Assembly (NCBI GenBank): GCA_050260275.1
Contig: JBLNBX010000046.1
Coordinates: 1 to 44,694 of the forward strand
Reading direction: 5' to 3'
From: DATMXS01 sp050260275
GTDB lineage: Bacteria; Acidobacteriota; Terriglobia; Bryobacterales; Bryobacteraceae
DNA length: 44,694 nt
The first letter of the stretch is position 1. Every line of letters starts with the position of its first letter. Positions 8,185 through 15,969 of this stretch are shown in pieces. The translations under genes were made by a program, and so were the position numbers. Under the pieces are notes generated by a model. The model was not told where the DNA came from and ran no database searches. It saw only the letters and a list, made by a program, of their open reading frames with translations.

Positions 8185-8498
8185 GGGTCGAGCGTTGATC
8201 CCGAGGGGCTACGGCCCCGGAGGGGAGCACAGACCTGAAGAAACGCCGGGAGTGCCGGACCGGAACCCGGGCAACGGGTATCGGACGTTGAACTGTCCCG
8301 CTAACGGCGGGCAGGGAGTTCGATGCCGAACGGGCTCGGGGATGAAGTCCGGTATGGCGTTGAAGATGCAGGCCGGGAACTACGACCCCGGAGAGGTGGC
8401 CCTGAAAGGGGCAGTCGCTCCGGGCGAGTGAAAGGCCGTATCGAGGCGCCGGCTTCAGTGAGCGGTCACTGCACGGGCGTTCCCGAGCGATGATCCGC
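8090..8498 (+). repeat. 11-nt direct repeat flanking the structured RNA
   Basis: CGATGATCCGC occurs exactly at 8090-8100 and again at 8488-8498, bracketing the stem-loop array. It may mark element ends, an internal repeat of a larger RNA, or chance. The right copy is followed by a CCGCGG...CCGCGG stem (8495-8519) nested within TCCC/GGGA (8481-8530). Confidence 0.4.
8185..8475 (+). ncRNA. Candidate HEARO/omega-RNA-like structured RNA, without IscB
   Basis: A chain of closely packed stem-loops with no convincing protein: GGGGC-tacg-GCCCC (8205-8218) inside a longer stem closed by GGGGAGC; ACCCG-ggcaa-CGGGT (8265-8279); CCCGC-taacg-GCGGG (8297-8311); GTTCG-atgc-CGAAC (8318-8331); GCCC-tgaaag-GGGC (8399-8412); and CAGTGA-gcgg-TCACTG (8456-8471). 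As far as I recall the OgeuIscB omega RNA, both share a first stem whose 3' arm runs into GAGCACAG, then a C-rich hairpin, an AACTG segment, a short hairpin and a second short hairpin in that order. HEARO/omega RNAs guide the IscB nuclease and lie directly upstream of its gene; here no IscB frame follows, so it would be a standalone or decayed copy. Boundaries are approximate. The assignment rests on remembered architecture, not on a covariance search. Confidence 0.45.
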
Positions 8499-8657
8499 GG
8501 TGGTCAAAAGCTGCCGCGGGGAGCGAGGGACGAGAAATCCGGGGCACACCGCCGCTGCCACGTTCGGGCCGTGCATGCCGGCTGGCGAACAAGCTGAGGA
8601 CACGCGGGTCACTTGGAACCATTTTTCTTTTCAGGCAGACCCGCCGGTTACGTTCTG

Positions 8658-9038
8658 TTACTTTCCTGCGCTCGTGACGCGCGTTCGCGGCTGCGTGCGC
8701 CTGCGCCGGTAGGCGATCAAGCGCGGCCGGAAACTGACGAAGTTCACGCGGCAGTACTCGCACCGGAACTTGTGAGCGCCGAACGCGATGGCGATGCGCC
8801 TGCGCAGCGGAACATCGTAGAAATCCTCAGACCAGCGCGACAGGTCCTGTCTCCAGCAGCGCGGGCAACGCGCGTAAAAAACACTCTTTAGACTCCACGT
8901 CCGCGAAATGAAGCGCGCCCGGCACTCGCGGCAGCGCAGGGGCCGGATGCCCAGCAGCACCATTGCGCGTTCGCGGAGACTCTGCAACCGGGAGTAACGG
9001 AGGTTGTCGCTCCCACACTCAGGGCATACGGGCCGCAT
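8658..9038 (-). CDS. Small protein with two tandem zinc ribbons
   Basis: A 126-residue basic protein with four CxxC knuckles: Cys5/Cys8, Cys36/Cys39, Cys58/Cys61 and Cys93/Cys96. Each half has the plan C-x2-C, about 27-31 residues, C-[RE]-x-C-R-x-x-F, so it looks like an internal duplication of one zinc ribbon. The C-terminus is Arg-rich. No membrane segment or signal is seen. Such proteins may bind nucleic acid or proteins, but I know no function for this one. The ATG at 9038 has no clear ribosome-binding site. It lies immediately 3' of the structured RNA region on the opposite strand. Confidence 0.66.
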   Translation of the reverse strand: MRPVCPECGSDNLRYSRLQSLRERAMVLLGIRPLRCRECRARFISRTWSLKSVFYARCPRCWRQDLSRWSEDFYDVPLRRRIAIAFGAHKFRCEYCRVNFVSFRPRLIAYRRRRTQPRTRVTSAGK

Positions 9039-9097
9039 TGGGATCAGAGCAATAGTGTCTGTGCATAGCCCGGCTCGTTGTCAAGTCCTCGCACCAC

Positions 9098-9958
9098 TCA
9101 CGGGCGGGCCGGATGAGAACTGACGTACTGGTCTGTGTATGCACGGAATGCCGCTTCGAGGCGCCGGCGGAGGTCACCCCTGGGCTCAAGTTTTTGCCCC
9201 TCGATCTCCAGCACCGGCAGCAGGTCACGAGTGGTGGAAGTGATGAACACCTCATCGGCTGAATACAGGTCGTCGAGCGAGAGCGCCCGCTCGCAAACCG
9301 AGATACCGGGCGCGCGCACTTCATCGACCAGCAACTCACGCGTTACTCCCGGCAGGCATCCGGAATCGAGGGGCGGCGTGACCACCGTGTCGCCGGAGCC
9401 GGCGAAGATGTTGGCCGAGGTGCACTCGCTGACCTCGCCGCGCTCGTTGAGCAGGATCACCTCGTCGAAGCCGCGCTGCTGGGCACGCTCGAGCATCACC
9501 AGGTTGGGCGCCCAGGAGAGCATCTTCACGCCGCGGAAAGGCGAAGCTGCGTGCCGCGCCTGCTCGGCGACGGCGAGGCGCACGCCCGAACTCCAGTGTT
9601 TGAGATCGGCTGTGAGCGCGATGAGATCGAACTCGCGTTCGCCGGGGCCCTCCCACAGGCCTCCCCGGTTTCGCAGGATAGCCACGCGCAGCGTCGCTTC
9701 ACTGGCTCCGTTTGCTTCGATGAGCCTCAACACCCGCGAGCGCACGTACTCGGGATTATCAGGCATGGGAACCGCGAGCAGCCGCGCGTCGCGCTGCATG
9801 CGCGCCCAGTGCCGTTCGAAGGCGAACGGAACGCCCGCCGAAACCCGAAGCGTGCTGAAGACGCCCCAGCCGGAGAGCGCGCCGATCTGCCCGGCGGCTA
9901 GGATGGGGTCCGACGCCTCGCGAATCTCGTCGTTGTGGAGGATGAAGCGGTGGACCAT
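9098..9958 (-). CDS. PLP-dependent class IV aminotransferase / aminodeoxychorismate lyase-like
   Basis: A fold-type IV PLP enzyme of about 286 residues. The PLP lysine is in GVKMLSWAPNLVMLERA (Lys145 from this start), followed by the family block DEVILLNERGEVSECTSANIF and then PPLDSGCLPGVTRELL. The family includes branched-chain aminotransferase, D-amino-acid aminotransferase and 4-amino-4-deoxychorismate lyase (PabC); length and the CLPGVTR block fit PabC about as well as IlvE, and no pabA/pabB gene is near. The ATG at 9958 is preferred to the TTG at 9967. It follows the HipA-like gene by 23 nt, so the two are probably co-transcribed. Confidence 0.85.
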   Translation of the reverse strand: MVHRFILHNDEIREASDPILAAGQIGALSGWGVFSTLRVSAGVPFAFERHWARMQRDARLLAVPMPDNPEYVRSRVLRLIEANGASEATLRVAILRNRGGLWEGPGEREFDLIALTADLKHWSSGVRLAVAEQARHAASPFRGVKMLSWAPNLVMLERAQQRGFDEVILLNERGEVSECTSANIFAGSGDTVVTPPLDSGCLPGVTRELLVDEVRAPGISVCERALSLDDLYSADEVFITSTTRDLLPVLEIEGQKLEPRGDLRRRLEAAFRAYTDQYVSSHPARP

Positions 9959-9981
9959 GAAGTCCAATTGTAATGCTGCGC

Positions 9982-10809
9982 TCAGACCCAGTTAGGAAAC
10001 AGCGACGGACGCGCATCGCGAGCCGCCGCGAGCAGGGCAGGGACTCGTGCGCGGCGTTCGTAGAGCCGCTCCAGCAGCCGCTCGAGCTCGTCCTCTTCGC
10101 CATCGAGCCATTGCAGCGGAACGCTCCTCAGCGCCTCGTCCAAAACATCGGCCGGCAGGTGGACGACGCGTTCGAGCCAGGGTTCGAAATCGGCCACGGA
10201 CCGCACTCCGGAGTAGACCATGGGGCGGTGGTAGAGCCCCTGTAGCGGAGCGTCGGGAAAATCCCAGTGCGGGCCGTTGAACGAGAAGCCCTGGTCGATC
10301 ATGTACGCGACAAACGCTTCGTGTGCGACCGTGCGCTCGGGTGACCACTCACTGACGACGCTGCGGAAGAACACGGCCTGGCGGCCGTCGGCATTGGCGG
10401 TCCACTTGTCGAAGACCAGCGCGCCGATGAAGTCGCGCAGGTTGACAACCCTTCCGAGAAGCGCGTCGGGAATGAAATCGTAAACGGCGATGCGGTCGGG
10501 GTGACCGGGGTAGCAGGAGCCGAAGTGCCAGCCAGGTTCAGCCGGGATGCGCCTGCCGCCAAGCTCGATAGCCATCGTGGGGTTGGCGGTGAGAAACGCG
10601 GCATCGAGCTCAACCACGCGGACCTCCGGCGCGGGTATCTCGAGATACCGCAGCAGCACCGAAGCGACGCACTCGTTTACGAGCACGCGGCGGTGCTGCG
10701 GATTGTTCCTCAGCTTCACGACGTAGAAGCGGCCGTCGCTCGCCTCCACGAGGTGCGATTGGGCGCCCCCTCGCATTTTGCGGATGTGGCGCCGCGCGGT
10801 GACCGGCAT
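9982..10809 (-). CDS. HipA-like kinase-domain protein
   Basis: A 275-residue protein resembling the single-domain HipA-like kinase family (PF20613 type), related to the HipA toxin kinase but lacking its N-terminal couplet and its HipB antitoxin. Seen in the sequence: KMRGGAQSHLV near the start as the nucleotide loop, FYVVKLRNN with a Lys in the beta-3 position, and the catalytic-loop-like FDKWTANADGRQAVFF (D-x-x-x-x-N-x-D). No helix-turn-helix partner gene is adjacent, so a classical toxin-antitoxin role is unlikely. It starts at the ATG at 10809, divergent from the 69-aa gene, and is the first gene of a pair with the class IV aminotransferase. Substrate unknown. Confidence 0.72.
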   Translation of the reverse strand: MPVTARRHIRKMRGGAQSHLVEASDGRFYVVKLRNNPQHRRVLVNECVASVLLRYLEIPAPEVRVVELDAAFLTANPTMAIELGGRRIPAEPGWHFGSCYPGHPDRIAVYDFIPDALLGRVVNLRDFIGALVFDKWTANADGRQAVFFRSVVSEWSPERTVAHEAFVAYMIDQGFSFNGPHWDFPDAPLQGLYHRPMVYSGVRSVADFEPWLERVVHLPADVLDEALRSVPLQWLDGEEDELERLLERLYERRARVPALLAAARDARPSLFPNWV

Positions 10810-10879
10810 TTCGATTGGGGTACCCTAAGAGCGTAGCCCAGGTTTGCCCTGCCTCACCTGGCTAAGGAGAGAATCACGT

Positions 10880-11089
10880 ATGGATCCCGAAAACAACCGG
10901 CCCGCTCCAATGCGGAGCAAGGAAGAAATCGCGCTGGATCTCATGAAATTCATCGCGGTCACAACGGGATACGGAAAGGGCGCGCCCGCGGCAGGCTACA
11001 CGGGCAAACCCAGCAAGACCGCGGAAGAATACGCGGAGGCACTCCTGCAGCTCTATCAACGCTGCATCGCGATTATCAAACAGGCGTGA
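10880..11089 (+). CDS. Small conserved-looking protein, 69 aa, unknown function
   Basis: The gene has an excellent ribosome-binding site (AAGGAGAG, about 8 nt before the ATG at 10880), which argues strongly that it is real and fixes the start; codons upstream to 10844 are not needed. The product is soluble and mostly helical: SKEEIALDLMKFIAVTTGYG, a Gly/Lys/Ala-rich turn, then TAEEYAEALLQLYQRCIAII. No signal peptide or metal motif. It ends just before a hairpin terminator shared with the H1-like gene. I do not recognise a family. Confidence 0.75.
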   Translation: MDPENNRPAPMRSKEEIALDLMKFIAVTTGYGKGAPAAGYTGKPSKTAEEYAEALLQLYQRCIAIIKQA

Positions 11090-11095
11090 GGATGA

Positions 11096-11116
11096 CCGCC
11101 GGCCACTCGCCGGCGG
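11096..11116. terminator. Bidirectional hairpin terminator
   Basis: A perfect 8-bp stem CCGCCGGC-cactc-GCCGGCGG sits in the 43-nt gap between the convergent 69-aa and H1-like genes. A short TCAAAA follows on plus. It probably ends both transcripts. Confidence 0.6.
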
Positions 11117-11132
11117 CCCGTCAAAAGTGTGC

Positions 11133-11609
11133 TTAGCGGCCGCGCTTCTTGGCGGTTGCTTTCTTTGCGGCTTTCTTCGCCGGCGCCTTCTTTGCAGCCT
11201 TCTTTACAGCCTTCTTCACGGCCTTCTTGGCGGGCGCTTTTTTCGCCGCTTTCTTGGCGGGCGCCTTCTTCGCAGCCTTCTTCGCAGCCTTCTTCGCGGG
11301 GGCTTTCTTCGCCGCCTTCTTTGCAGCCTTCTTGGCGGGCGCCTTAGCGGCAGCCTTCTTCACGGCCTTCTTCTTGCCGGCTTTCGCGGGCGCCTTGCGT
11401 TTCGGCGCTGCGGGCGCGGCAGCTTCAGTCATTGGGACCAACGGGGTTTGCGTATCGGCGGGCATTTTGTCTTCCTCTTCTCCCTCTTGTTCTTCGTCTT
11501 CTTCCGGCCCGTACTCCTCTAGGTCGGATTCAAGTTCTACATGCTCGTCGCTGTAATCGAAATCGTCCCGATCGTCATCCTCTCGGGCGAAATCGAATCC
11601 GTGAAACAT
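11133..11609 (-). CDS. Histone H1-like protein with acidic head and KKA-repeat tail
   Basis: 158 residues in two opposite-charge halves. Residues 1-48 are strongly acidic (many Asp/Glu, e.g. DDDRDDFDYSDEHVELESDL and EEDEEQEGEEED). Residues about 68-158 are a lysine/alanine/proline tail of PAKKAAKKA-type repeats ending KKRGR, like eukaryotic H1 tails and bacterial H1-like or AlgP-type nucleoid proteins. A DNA- or RNA-compacting role is inferred. The start is the ATG at 11609, preceded by GGAGG with 8-nt spacing; the frame continues upstream but only as artefact. The repeats make it prone to length change. The acidic head could mask the tail or bind a partner. Confidence 0.85.
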   Translation of the reverse strand: MFHGFDFAREDDDRDDFDYSDEHVELESDLEEYGPEEDEEQEGEEEDKMPADTQTPLVPMTEAAAPAAPKRKAPAKAGKKKAVKKAAAKAPAKKAAKKAAKKAPAKKAAKKAAKKAPAKKAAKKAPAKKAVKKAVKKAAKKAPAKKAAKKATAKKRGR

Positions 11610-11709
11610 TTTGCATGCCTCCTGTACGAGCGTAGTCACCACATAGAATAACGCGATTTCATGCAAACGCAAGCAAAAAATGGCGATACGGTTGCGGGGA
11701 GAACTGCGA

Positions 11710-13422
11710 TTAGCGGCTGACGGTTTTCGAACCAGACGCGGCGTTCGATGCCGAGTATGCGACAGATCGCTTCGAAGAGGCGGCCTTCGACGATGACTTC
11801 GCCGTTGTCGTGCGCTTTGCCTGCGCGCTCGACGATGCGCTCTTGCGTGCATTTGACGCCGTGCTTCGCGAAGCCGTCGCGCGCGCTTTCACCGCCGATC
11901 GCGACGCGCGGCGGCGCACAACTTTGGAAGCCGCCGCCTTCTGTTCGGGCACGGGGATGAGAAGCAGATCGCCTGTTTCCGGCGCGCCCGAGTTCACGGC
12001 GGCGATGGCTTCCTCAGTGACGCGGAACTTGCGCGCGATATCGGCGAGCGTGTCGCCATTGGCTATGCGCTGCGCGCGCCAGTGGAGCCGCTTCGCGGGA
12101 GGTATTGAGGCGAGGATGGCGTAGCGGTCCGCCGCGCCTTTTGGTACGCGCAAGGTGCCGGCCGGCGCTACGCTCTTCAGCAAAGCCGGGTTCAGATCGC
12201 GCAGTTCCGAGACTGGCGCGTCGGCAATGTCGGCGAGAAGCTGCAGGCTTGCCGGGGCGTCCAGGTCCACGGTGTCGTACTCGATGGGAGGGTCCGTCTC
12301 GATGCCTTCGAGCCCGTGCTGGTGTGCGTTCTTCACCATGATAATCATGGCCAGAATCACGGGGACGTAGTTGGCGGTTTCGCGGGGCAGGACGTTCAGC
12401 TTGCGGAACTGCCAGAAGTCCGCGTATCCGGTGCGCTCCACCGCGCGGTCGACGACGCCAGGGCCGGCGTTGTAGGCGGCCATGGCCAGATACCAGTCGC
12501 CGTAGCGCTGGTACAGGTCATGGAGGTGACGCGCGGCGGCGCGAGTGGATTTCTCGAAATCGAGCCTGTCGTCTTTGTAGGCGGTCTGCTCGAGACCGTA
12601 TTCCTTCCCGCGCGCCCTGATGAACTGCCACATGCCAACCGCCTGCTTGAGCGATCTCGCCCGCGGCAGGAAGCCCGACTCCACTTGCGCCAGGTGAATC
12701 AACTCCTGCGGCACGCCCTCCTCGTCGAGGATGCGGAGTATCAAGTCCTTGTAGCGCCCCGCGCGCCTGAGGCCGGCCAGCAGCGTGCGGCGCCCGCGCT
12801 CCGTCGAAAAGTACTCGATGTAGGACAGGACCGCGTCGTTCACATCGAGCGGAAGCTGCGAGGCGGTGGCGCGCACCTCTTCGAGCACCTGGTCCTTGAG
12901 CTTCGGATCCACGCGGAAGGTCATCTCCGGGATCTCGTCGCTAGGCGCCTGGTCGTACCCCGGTTCGGCGCTGTCGCCCGCTCCCAAGCCGGCCAGATCG
13001 AAGCGGTAGATAGCCTCGAGCAGCTCCTCGATCTTCCGCTCAACAGGTCCGCGGGTGCCGGGCATGGCGGATTCCGGCGCGCTCAAGAGCAGATCCATCG
13101 CGCGGTCGAACTCGCGCCGGGCTCCATCCGAATCGCCGTTCTGGTATTTGCGCTTCCCGAGCTGGAAATGATACTCGGCCTCGCCCACGATCTCGGCGGC
13201 GAGGTCCTGCTTCACCGAAGACTCAGCGAGCAGCGACACGGGCCGGTCGGCGCTCAGAGAAATGCGGGATTCCAGGGCGGGAGGATCCGGGGTGATGAAC
13301 ACTGGAGCGGGAGGCGTATGCGGAACCAATTGGTGCACGGTTCGCGAGGGACCGCATCCCGCAAGCACGACGACCGCCGCCAGGCAACCGATACAGACTG
13401 TGACTCTACTGATAGTCCTCAT
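11710..13422 (-). CDS. mltD: Membrane-bound lytic transglycosylase D-like lipoprotein (SLT + LysM)
   Basis: Cleaves the MurNAc-GlcNAc bond of peptidoglycan with 1,6-anhydro product. 570 residues: lipoprotein signal with lipobox VLAGC (Cys23), a helical/TPR-like region (about 70-150), the SLT domain (about 225-370) with catalytic Glu248 in AQVESGF followed by AVGMWQFI and AMAAYNAGPG, and a LysM domain (about 445-492). The last 70 residues are a Ser/Ala/Arg/Lys-rich low-complexity tail, not typical of E. coli MltD; it may bind anionic wall polymers. Usual MltD has two or more LysM repeats; I see one clear copy plus a degenerate stretch at about 384-430. A separate transcript from the H1-like gene is likely. 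Confidence 0.92.
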   Translation of the reverse strand: MRTISRVTVCIGCLAAVVVLAGCGPSRTVHQLVPHTPPAPVFITPDPPALESRISLSADRPVSLLAESSVKQDLAAEIVGEAEYHFQLGKRKYQNGDSDGARREFDRAMDLLLSAPESAMPGTRGPVERKIEELLEAIYRFDLAGLGAGDSAEPGYDQAPSDEIPEMTFRVDPKLKDQVLEEVRATASQLPLDVNDAVLSYIEYFSTERGRRTLLAGLRRAGRYKDLILRILDEEGVPQELIHLAQVESGFLPRARSLKQAVGMWQFIRARGKEYGLEQTAYKDDRLDFEKSTRAAARHLHDLYQRYGDWYLAMAAYNAGPGVVDRAVERTGYADFWQFRKLNVLPRETANYVPVILAMIIMVKNAHQHGLEGIETDPPIEYDTVDLDAPASLQLLADIADAPVSELRDLNPALLKSVAPAGTLRVPKGAADRYAILASIPPAKRLHWRAQRIANGDTLADIARKFRVTEEAIAAVNSGAPETGDLLLIPVPEQKAAASKVVRRRASRSAVKARATASRSTASNARKSASSSAQAKRTTTAKSSSKAASSKRSVAYSASNAASGSKTVSR

Positions 13423-13624
13423 GCACGTACCGGAAACGCCCGGCGTGGAGATCAGCCCAAGACCCTGAGTAAGCTCGGGCTTACGGCTCGTTTACCCAGT
13501 CGAAGCCCCACTTTAGCCCATCCGGACCCGGAGAATCAAGCCGGACCGGGCCTGGAACTCTGGGCAGTATTGGCCTGAATGAGCCCGTCTTGGGAAGATA
13601 AGGCGAACAGGGGCTGGAGGCAGA

Positions 13625-13652
13625 GGGCCGGGGAGGCCACATTCCCCGGCCC
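13625..13652. terminator. Strong hairpin downstream of the EF-G-like gene
   Basis: A perfect 9-bp GC stem (GGGCCGGGG / CCCCGGCCC, 10-nt loop) begins 9 nt beyond the stop codon of the minus-strand EF-G-like gene. No U-tract follows, so it may be a processing or stability hairpin rather than a classical intrinsic terminator. Confidence 0.5.
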
Positions 13653-13661
13653 CAACCCGCT

Positions 13662-15758
13662 CTACTCCTCTTCTTCTTCCTCGCCGGCCTTGGCTGCCTT
13701 GGCTGCGGCGATCACCTTCTCGGCCTGGAGCTGCGGGACGAAGTCGTAATGGCTGAACTCCATGGTGAAGGACGCCCGGCCCTGGGTCATCGAGATCAGG
13801 TCGTTCTGATATGTGAGCATCTCGGCCATCGGGACCTGCGCGCGGACGATCTGCGTTCCGCCGCGCGTTTCCATGCCGGAGATGCGGCCGCGGCGCCCGT
13901 TGAGGTCGCCCATGATGTCGCCCGCGTACTCAACAGGGGCCTGGATCTCGACGTTCATGATGGGCTCGAGCAGGGCGGGCTTGGCCACCTCCATCGCAGC
14001 CTTGAACGCCTTCCGCGCAGCCAGTTTGAAGGACAACTCCGAGGAATCCACGTCGTGGTAGGAGCCGTCGTAGAGGGTCACTTTGAAGTCCACCACCGGG
14101 TAGCCAGCCAGGTAGCCCTTCTCGGCGGCCTCGAGGATGCCCTTCTCGACCGCCGGGATGAAGTTCTTCGGAATTGCGCCGCCGAAGATTTCGTTGACGA
14201 ACTCGAAGTTCGCGCCGCGCTCGAGCGGCTCCATCCTGATCCAGCAATCGCCAAACTGGCCGTGGCCGCCAGTCTGCTTCTTGTGGCGGCCCTGGACGTC
14301 GGCGGTGCCGCGAATGGTCTCGCGATACGGGATCTTCGGCGCCTTCAGCGTTACGTCGACGTTGTAGCGCCGGCGGAGGCGGCTGACGATGACTTCAACG
14401 TGCTGCTGGCCGCTGCCGGCGAGCAGAAACTCCTTCGTCTGCGGGTCGCGGTAGAAGCGCAGCGAGGGATCCTCTTCCAGGATCTTGGCGATGGCATTGC
14501 CCATCCGATCCTCGTCCTGCCGCGACTTGGCTTCCATGGCGTAGGCAATCGAGGGCTCGGGCAGCTTCACGCCAACGTAGGCCAGCGTGACGCCTTTGTC
14601 GGCCAGCGTGTCGTTGGTCAGGGTGTCCTTCAGCTTCGCAACCGCTCCGATGTCGCCAGCGTGCAGTTCGGTGACGGGCTGAATGGTTTTCCCTAGAGGC
14701 GCGCCGAGGTGCGCCAGGCGCTCCAGGGTGCCGGTGCGGCTGTTCTGCAGGTTGGCGTCGTTCTTTATGGAACCGGAGTAGACCTTGAAGTAGGAGATGC
14801 GGCCGGCAAACGGGTCCGCGATGGTCTTGAAAACGAAGGCTGATGCGGGTTCCGATTCCGAGACCGGCCGAACGACCTCCTCGTCGCCCGACTTCGCCTT
14901 GATGGCGTTCCGCTCGGTGGGAGCGGGCAGGTAATCGACGATGAAATCCAGTATGCGGTCGGTGCCGATGTTGAGGCTGGCCGCGGCGCACAGGACAGGG
15001 AAGATGCGGCGTTCTTTGACGGCCGCTTTCAAGCCTTCAAGCAGGTGTTCAGGCGAGAGCGAACCCTGGTCGAAGTATTCTTCCATGAGCTGGTCGTTGC
15101 CCTCGGCCACCATCTCGATGAGCGCTTCGTGCGCGGTGCGGGCGGCGTCTGCCATGCTGGCCGGAATCTCCTGCTCCTTGCCCTTGCCGTCACCGCCGGC
15201 GGTGTAGGTGTAAGCCTTCATCGAGACCAGATCCACAACGCCGTTGAAGTCGCGTTCGGCGCCTATTGGCAACTGGATCGGAATGGCCGTGCGGCCGAAG
15301 TTCTCGTGGATGCTCTCGAGCGCGCGGCTGAAGCTGGAGCGCTCACGGTCGAGCTTGTTGATTACCAGCGCCCGTGGCAGACCGAACTCGTTTGAGAAGT
15401 TCCACACGCGCTCCGTCATGACCTCGACGCCGGCGATGCCATCCACGACGACCAGAGCCGCATCCGCGGCGATGAGCGCGGCATGCGTGTCGTTGATGAA
15501 GATGTTGAAGCCCGGCGTATCGAGCAGGTTCAGCTTGGTCTTCTTCCACTCGACGGCGGCTATGGCTGTGGAGATGCTAACCTTGCGCGCGATCTCCTCG
15601 TCGTCGAAGTCGGTGATCGTGTTGCCCTCATCGACGCTGGTCAGGCGGTTGGTGGCGCCCGATGCGAACAGCATCCCAGCGGCGAGCGAGGTCTTCCCGC
15701 TGTTGCCGTGGCCGATCAGACCGACGTTGCGAATGTCCTTTCCTTCGTAAACTTTCAC
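13662..15758 (-). CDS. Elongation factor G-like GTPase (divergent EF-G paralogue)
   Basis: 698 residues with full EF-G domain order: G domain, domain II (about 310-390), III, IV and V, plus an acidic Glu run at the very end. It belongs to the EF-G-like paralogue group rather than canonical FusA. The P-loop is GHGNSGKT (16-23) instead of AHIDAGKT, switch II is DTPGF (80-84) with Phe in place of the catalytic His, and NKLD is present (134-137). Such paralogues bind GTP, but their role in translocation, recycling or stress is unsettled. A good ribosome-binding site (AGGGAGT, 8 nt before ATG) supports the start. No rpsL, rpsG or tuf is near, unlike the canonical fusA context. Confidence 0.9.
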   Translation of the reverse strand: MKVYEGKDIRNVGLIGHGNSGKTSLAAGMLFASGATNRLTSVDEGNTITDFDDEEIARKVSISTAIAAVEWKKTKLNLLDTPGFNIFINDTHAALIAADAALVVVDGIAGVEVMTERVWNFSNEFGLPRALVINKLDRERSSFSRALESIHENFGRTAIPIQLPIGAERDFNGVVDLVSMKAYTYTAGGDGKGKEQEIPASMADAARTAHEALIEMVAEGNDQLMEEYFDQGSLSPEHLLEGLKAAVKERRIFPVLCAAASLNIGTDRILDFIVDYLPAPTERNAIKAKSGDEEVVRPVSESEPASAFVFKTIADPFAGRISYFKVYSGSIKNDANLQNSRTGTLERLAHLGAPLGKTIQPVTELHAGDIGAVAKLKDTLTNDTLADKGVTLAYVGVKLPEPSIAYAMEAKSRQDEDRMGNAIAKILEEDPSLRFYRDPQTKEFLLAGSGQQHVEVIVSRLRRRYNVDVTLKAPKIPYRETIRGTADVQGRHKKQTGGHGQFGDCWIRMEPLERGANFEFVNEIFGGAIPKNFIPAVEKGILEAAEKGYLAGYPVVDFKVTLYDGSYHDVDSSELSFKLAARKAFKAAMEVAKPALLEPIMNVEIQAPVEYAGDIMGDLNGRRGRISGMETRGGTQIVRAQVPMAEMLTYQNDLISMTQGRASFTMEFSHYDFVPQLQAEKVIAAAKAAKAGEEEEEE

Positions 15759-15969
15759 AGTGAGTACTCCCTGTTTGACTGGCCGCGCGCGACCGTCTTA
15801 CTGCGTCCTGATAGGGGGTCCTTGCGGGACAGAAATGCCCAACTCTTGAAGTTAGCACACTATGGCGGCGAGTCTGGAGATTGATCCGGGGCGGCGCAAA
15901 GAAAAGGGTGCGCGAGCCGCGCCGGGCTGCACTTCGCCCCGCGCCGCGCCCGATGTTAAGCGCGCGAGG

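Noticed and set aside
8111..8431. A 106-codon plus-strand frame in the structured RNA region
   Set aside because: Gly/Pro-rich translation without family likeness and no ribosome-binding site; the stretch is better explained by stem-loops.
8185..8660. Group II intron, RNase P RNA or tmRNA as explanation of the structured region
   Set aside because: No domain V, no RNase P or tmRNA conserved cores could be found in either strand.
12316..13578. A 420-codon plus-strand frame opposite mltD
   Set aside because: Antisense shadow; mltD has an intact lipobox, SLT and LysM signatures.
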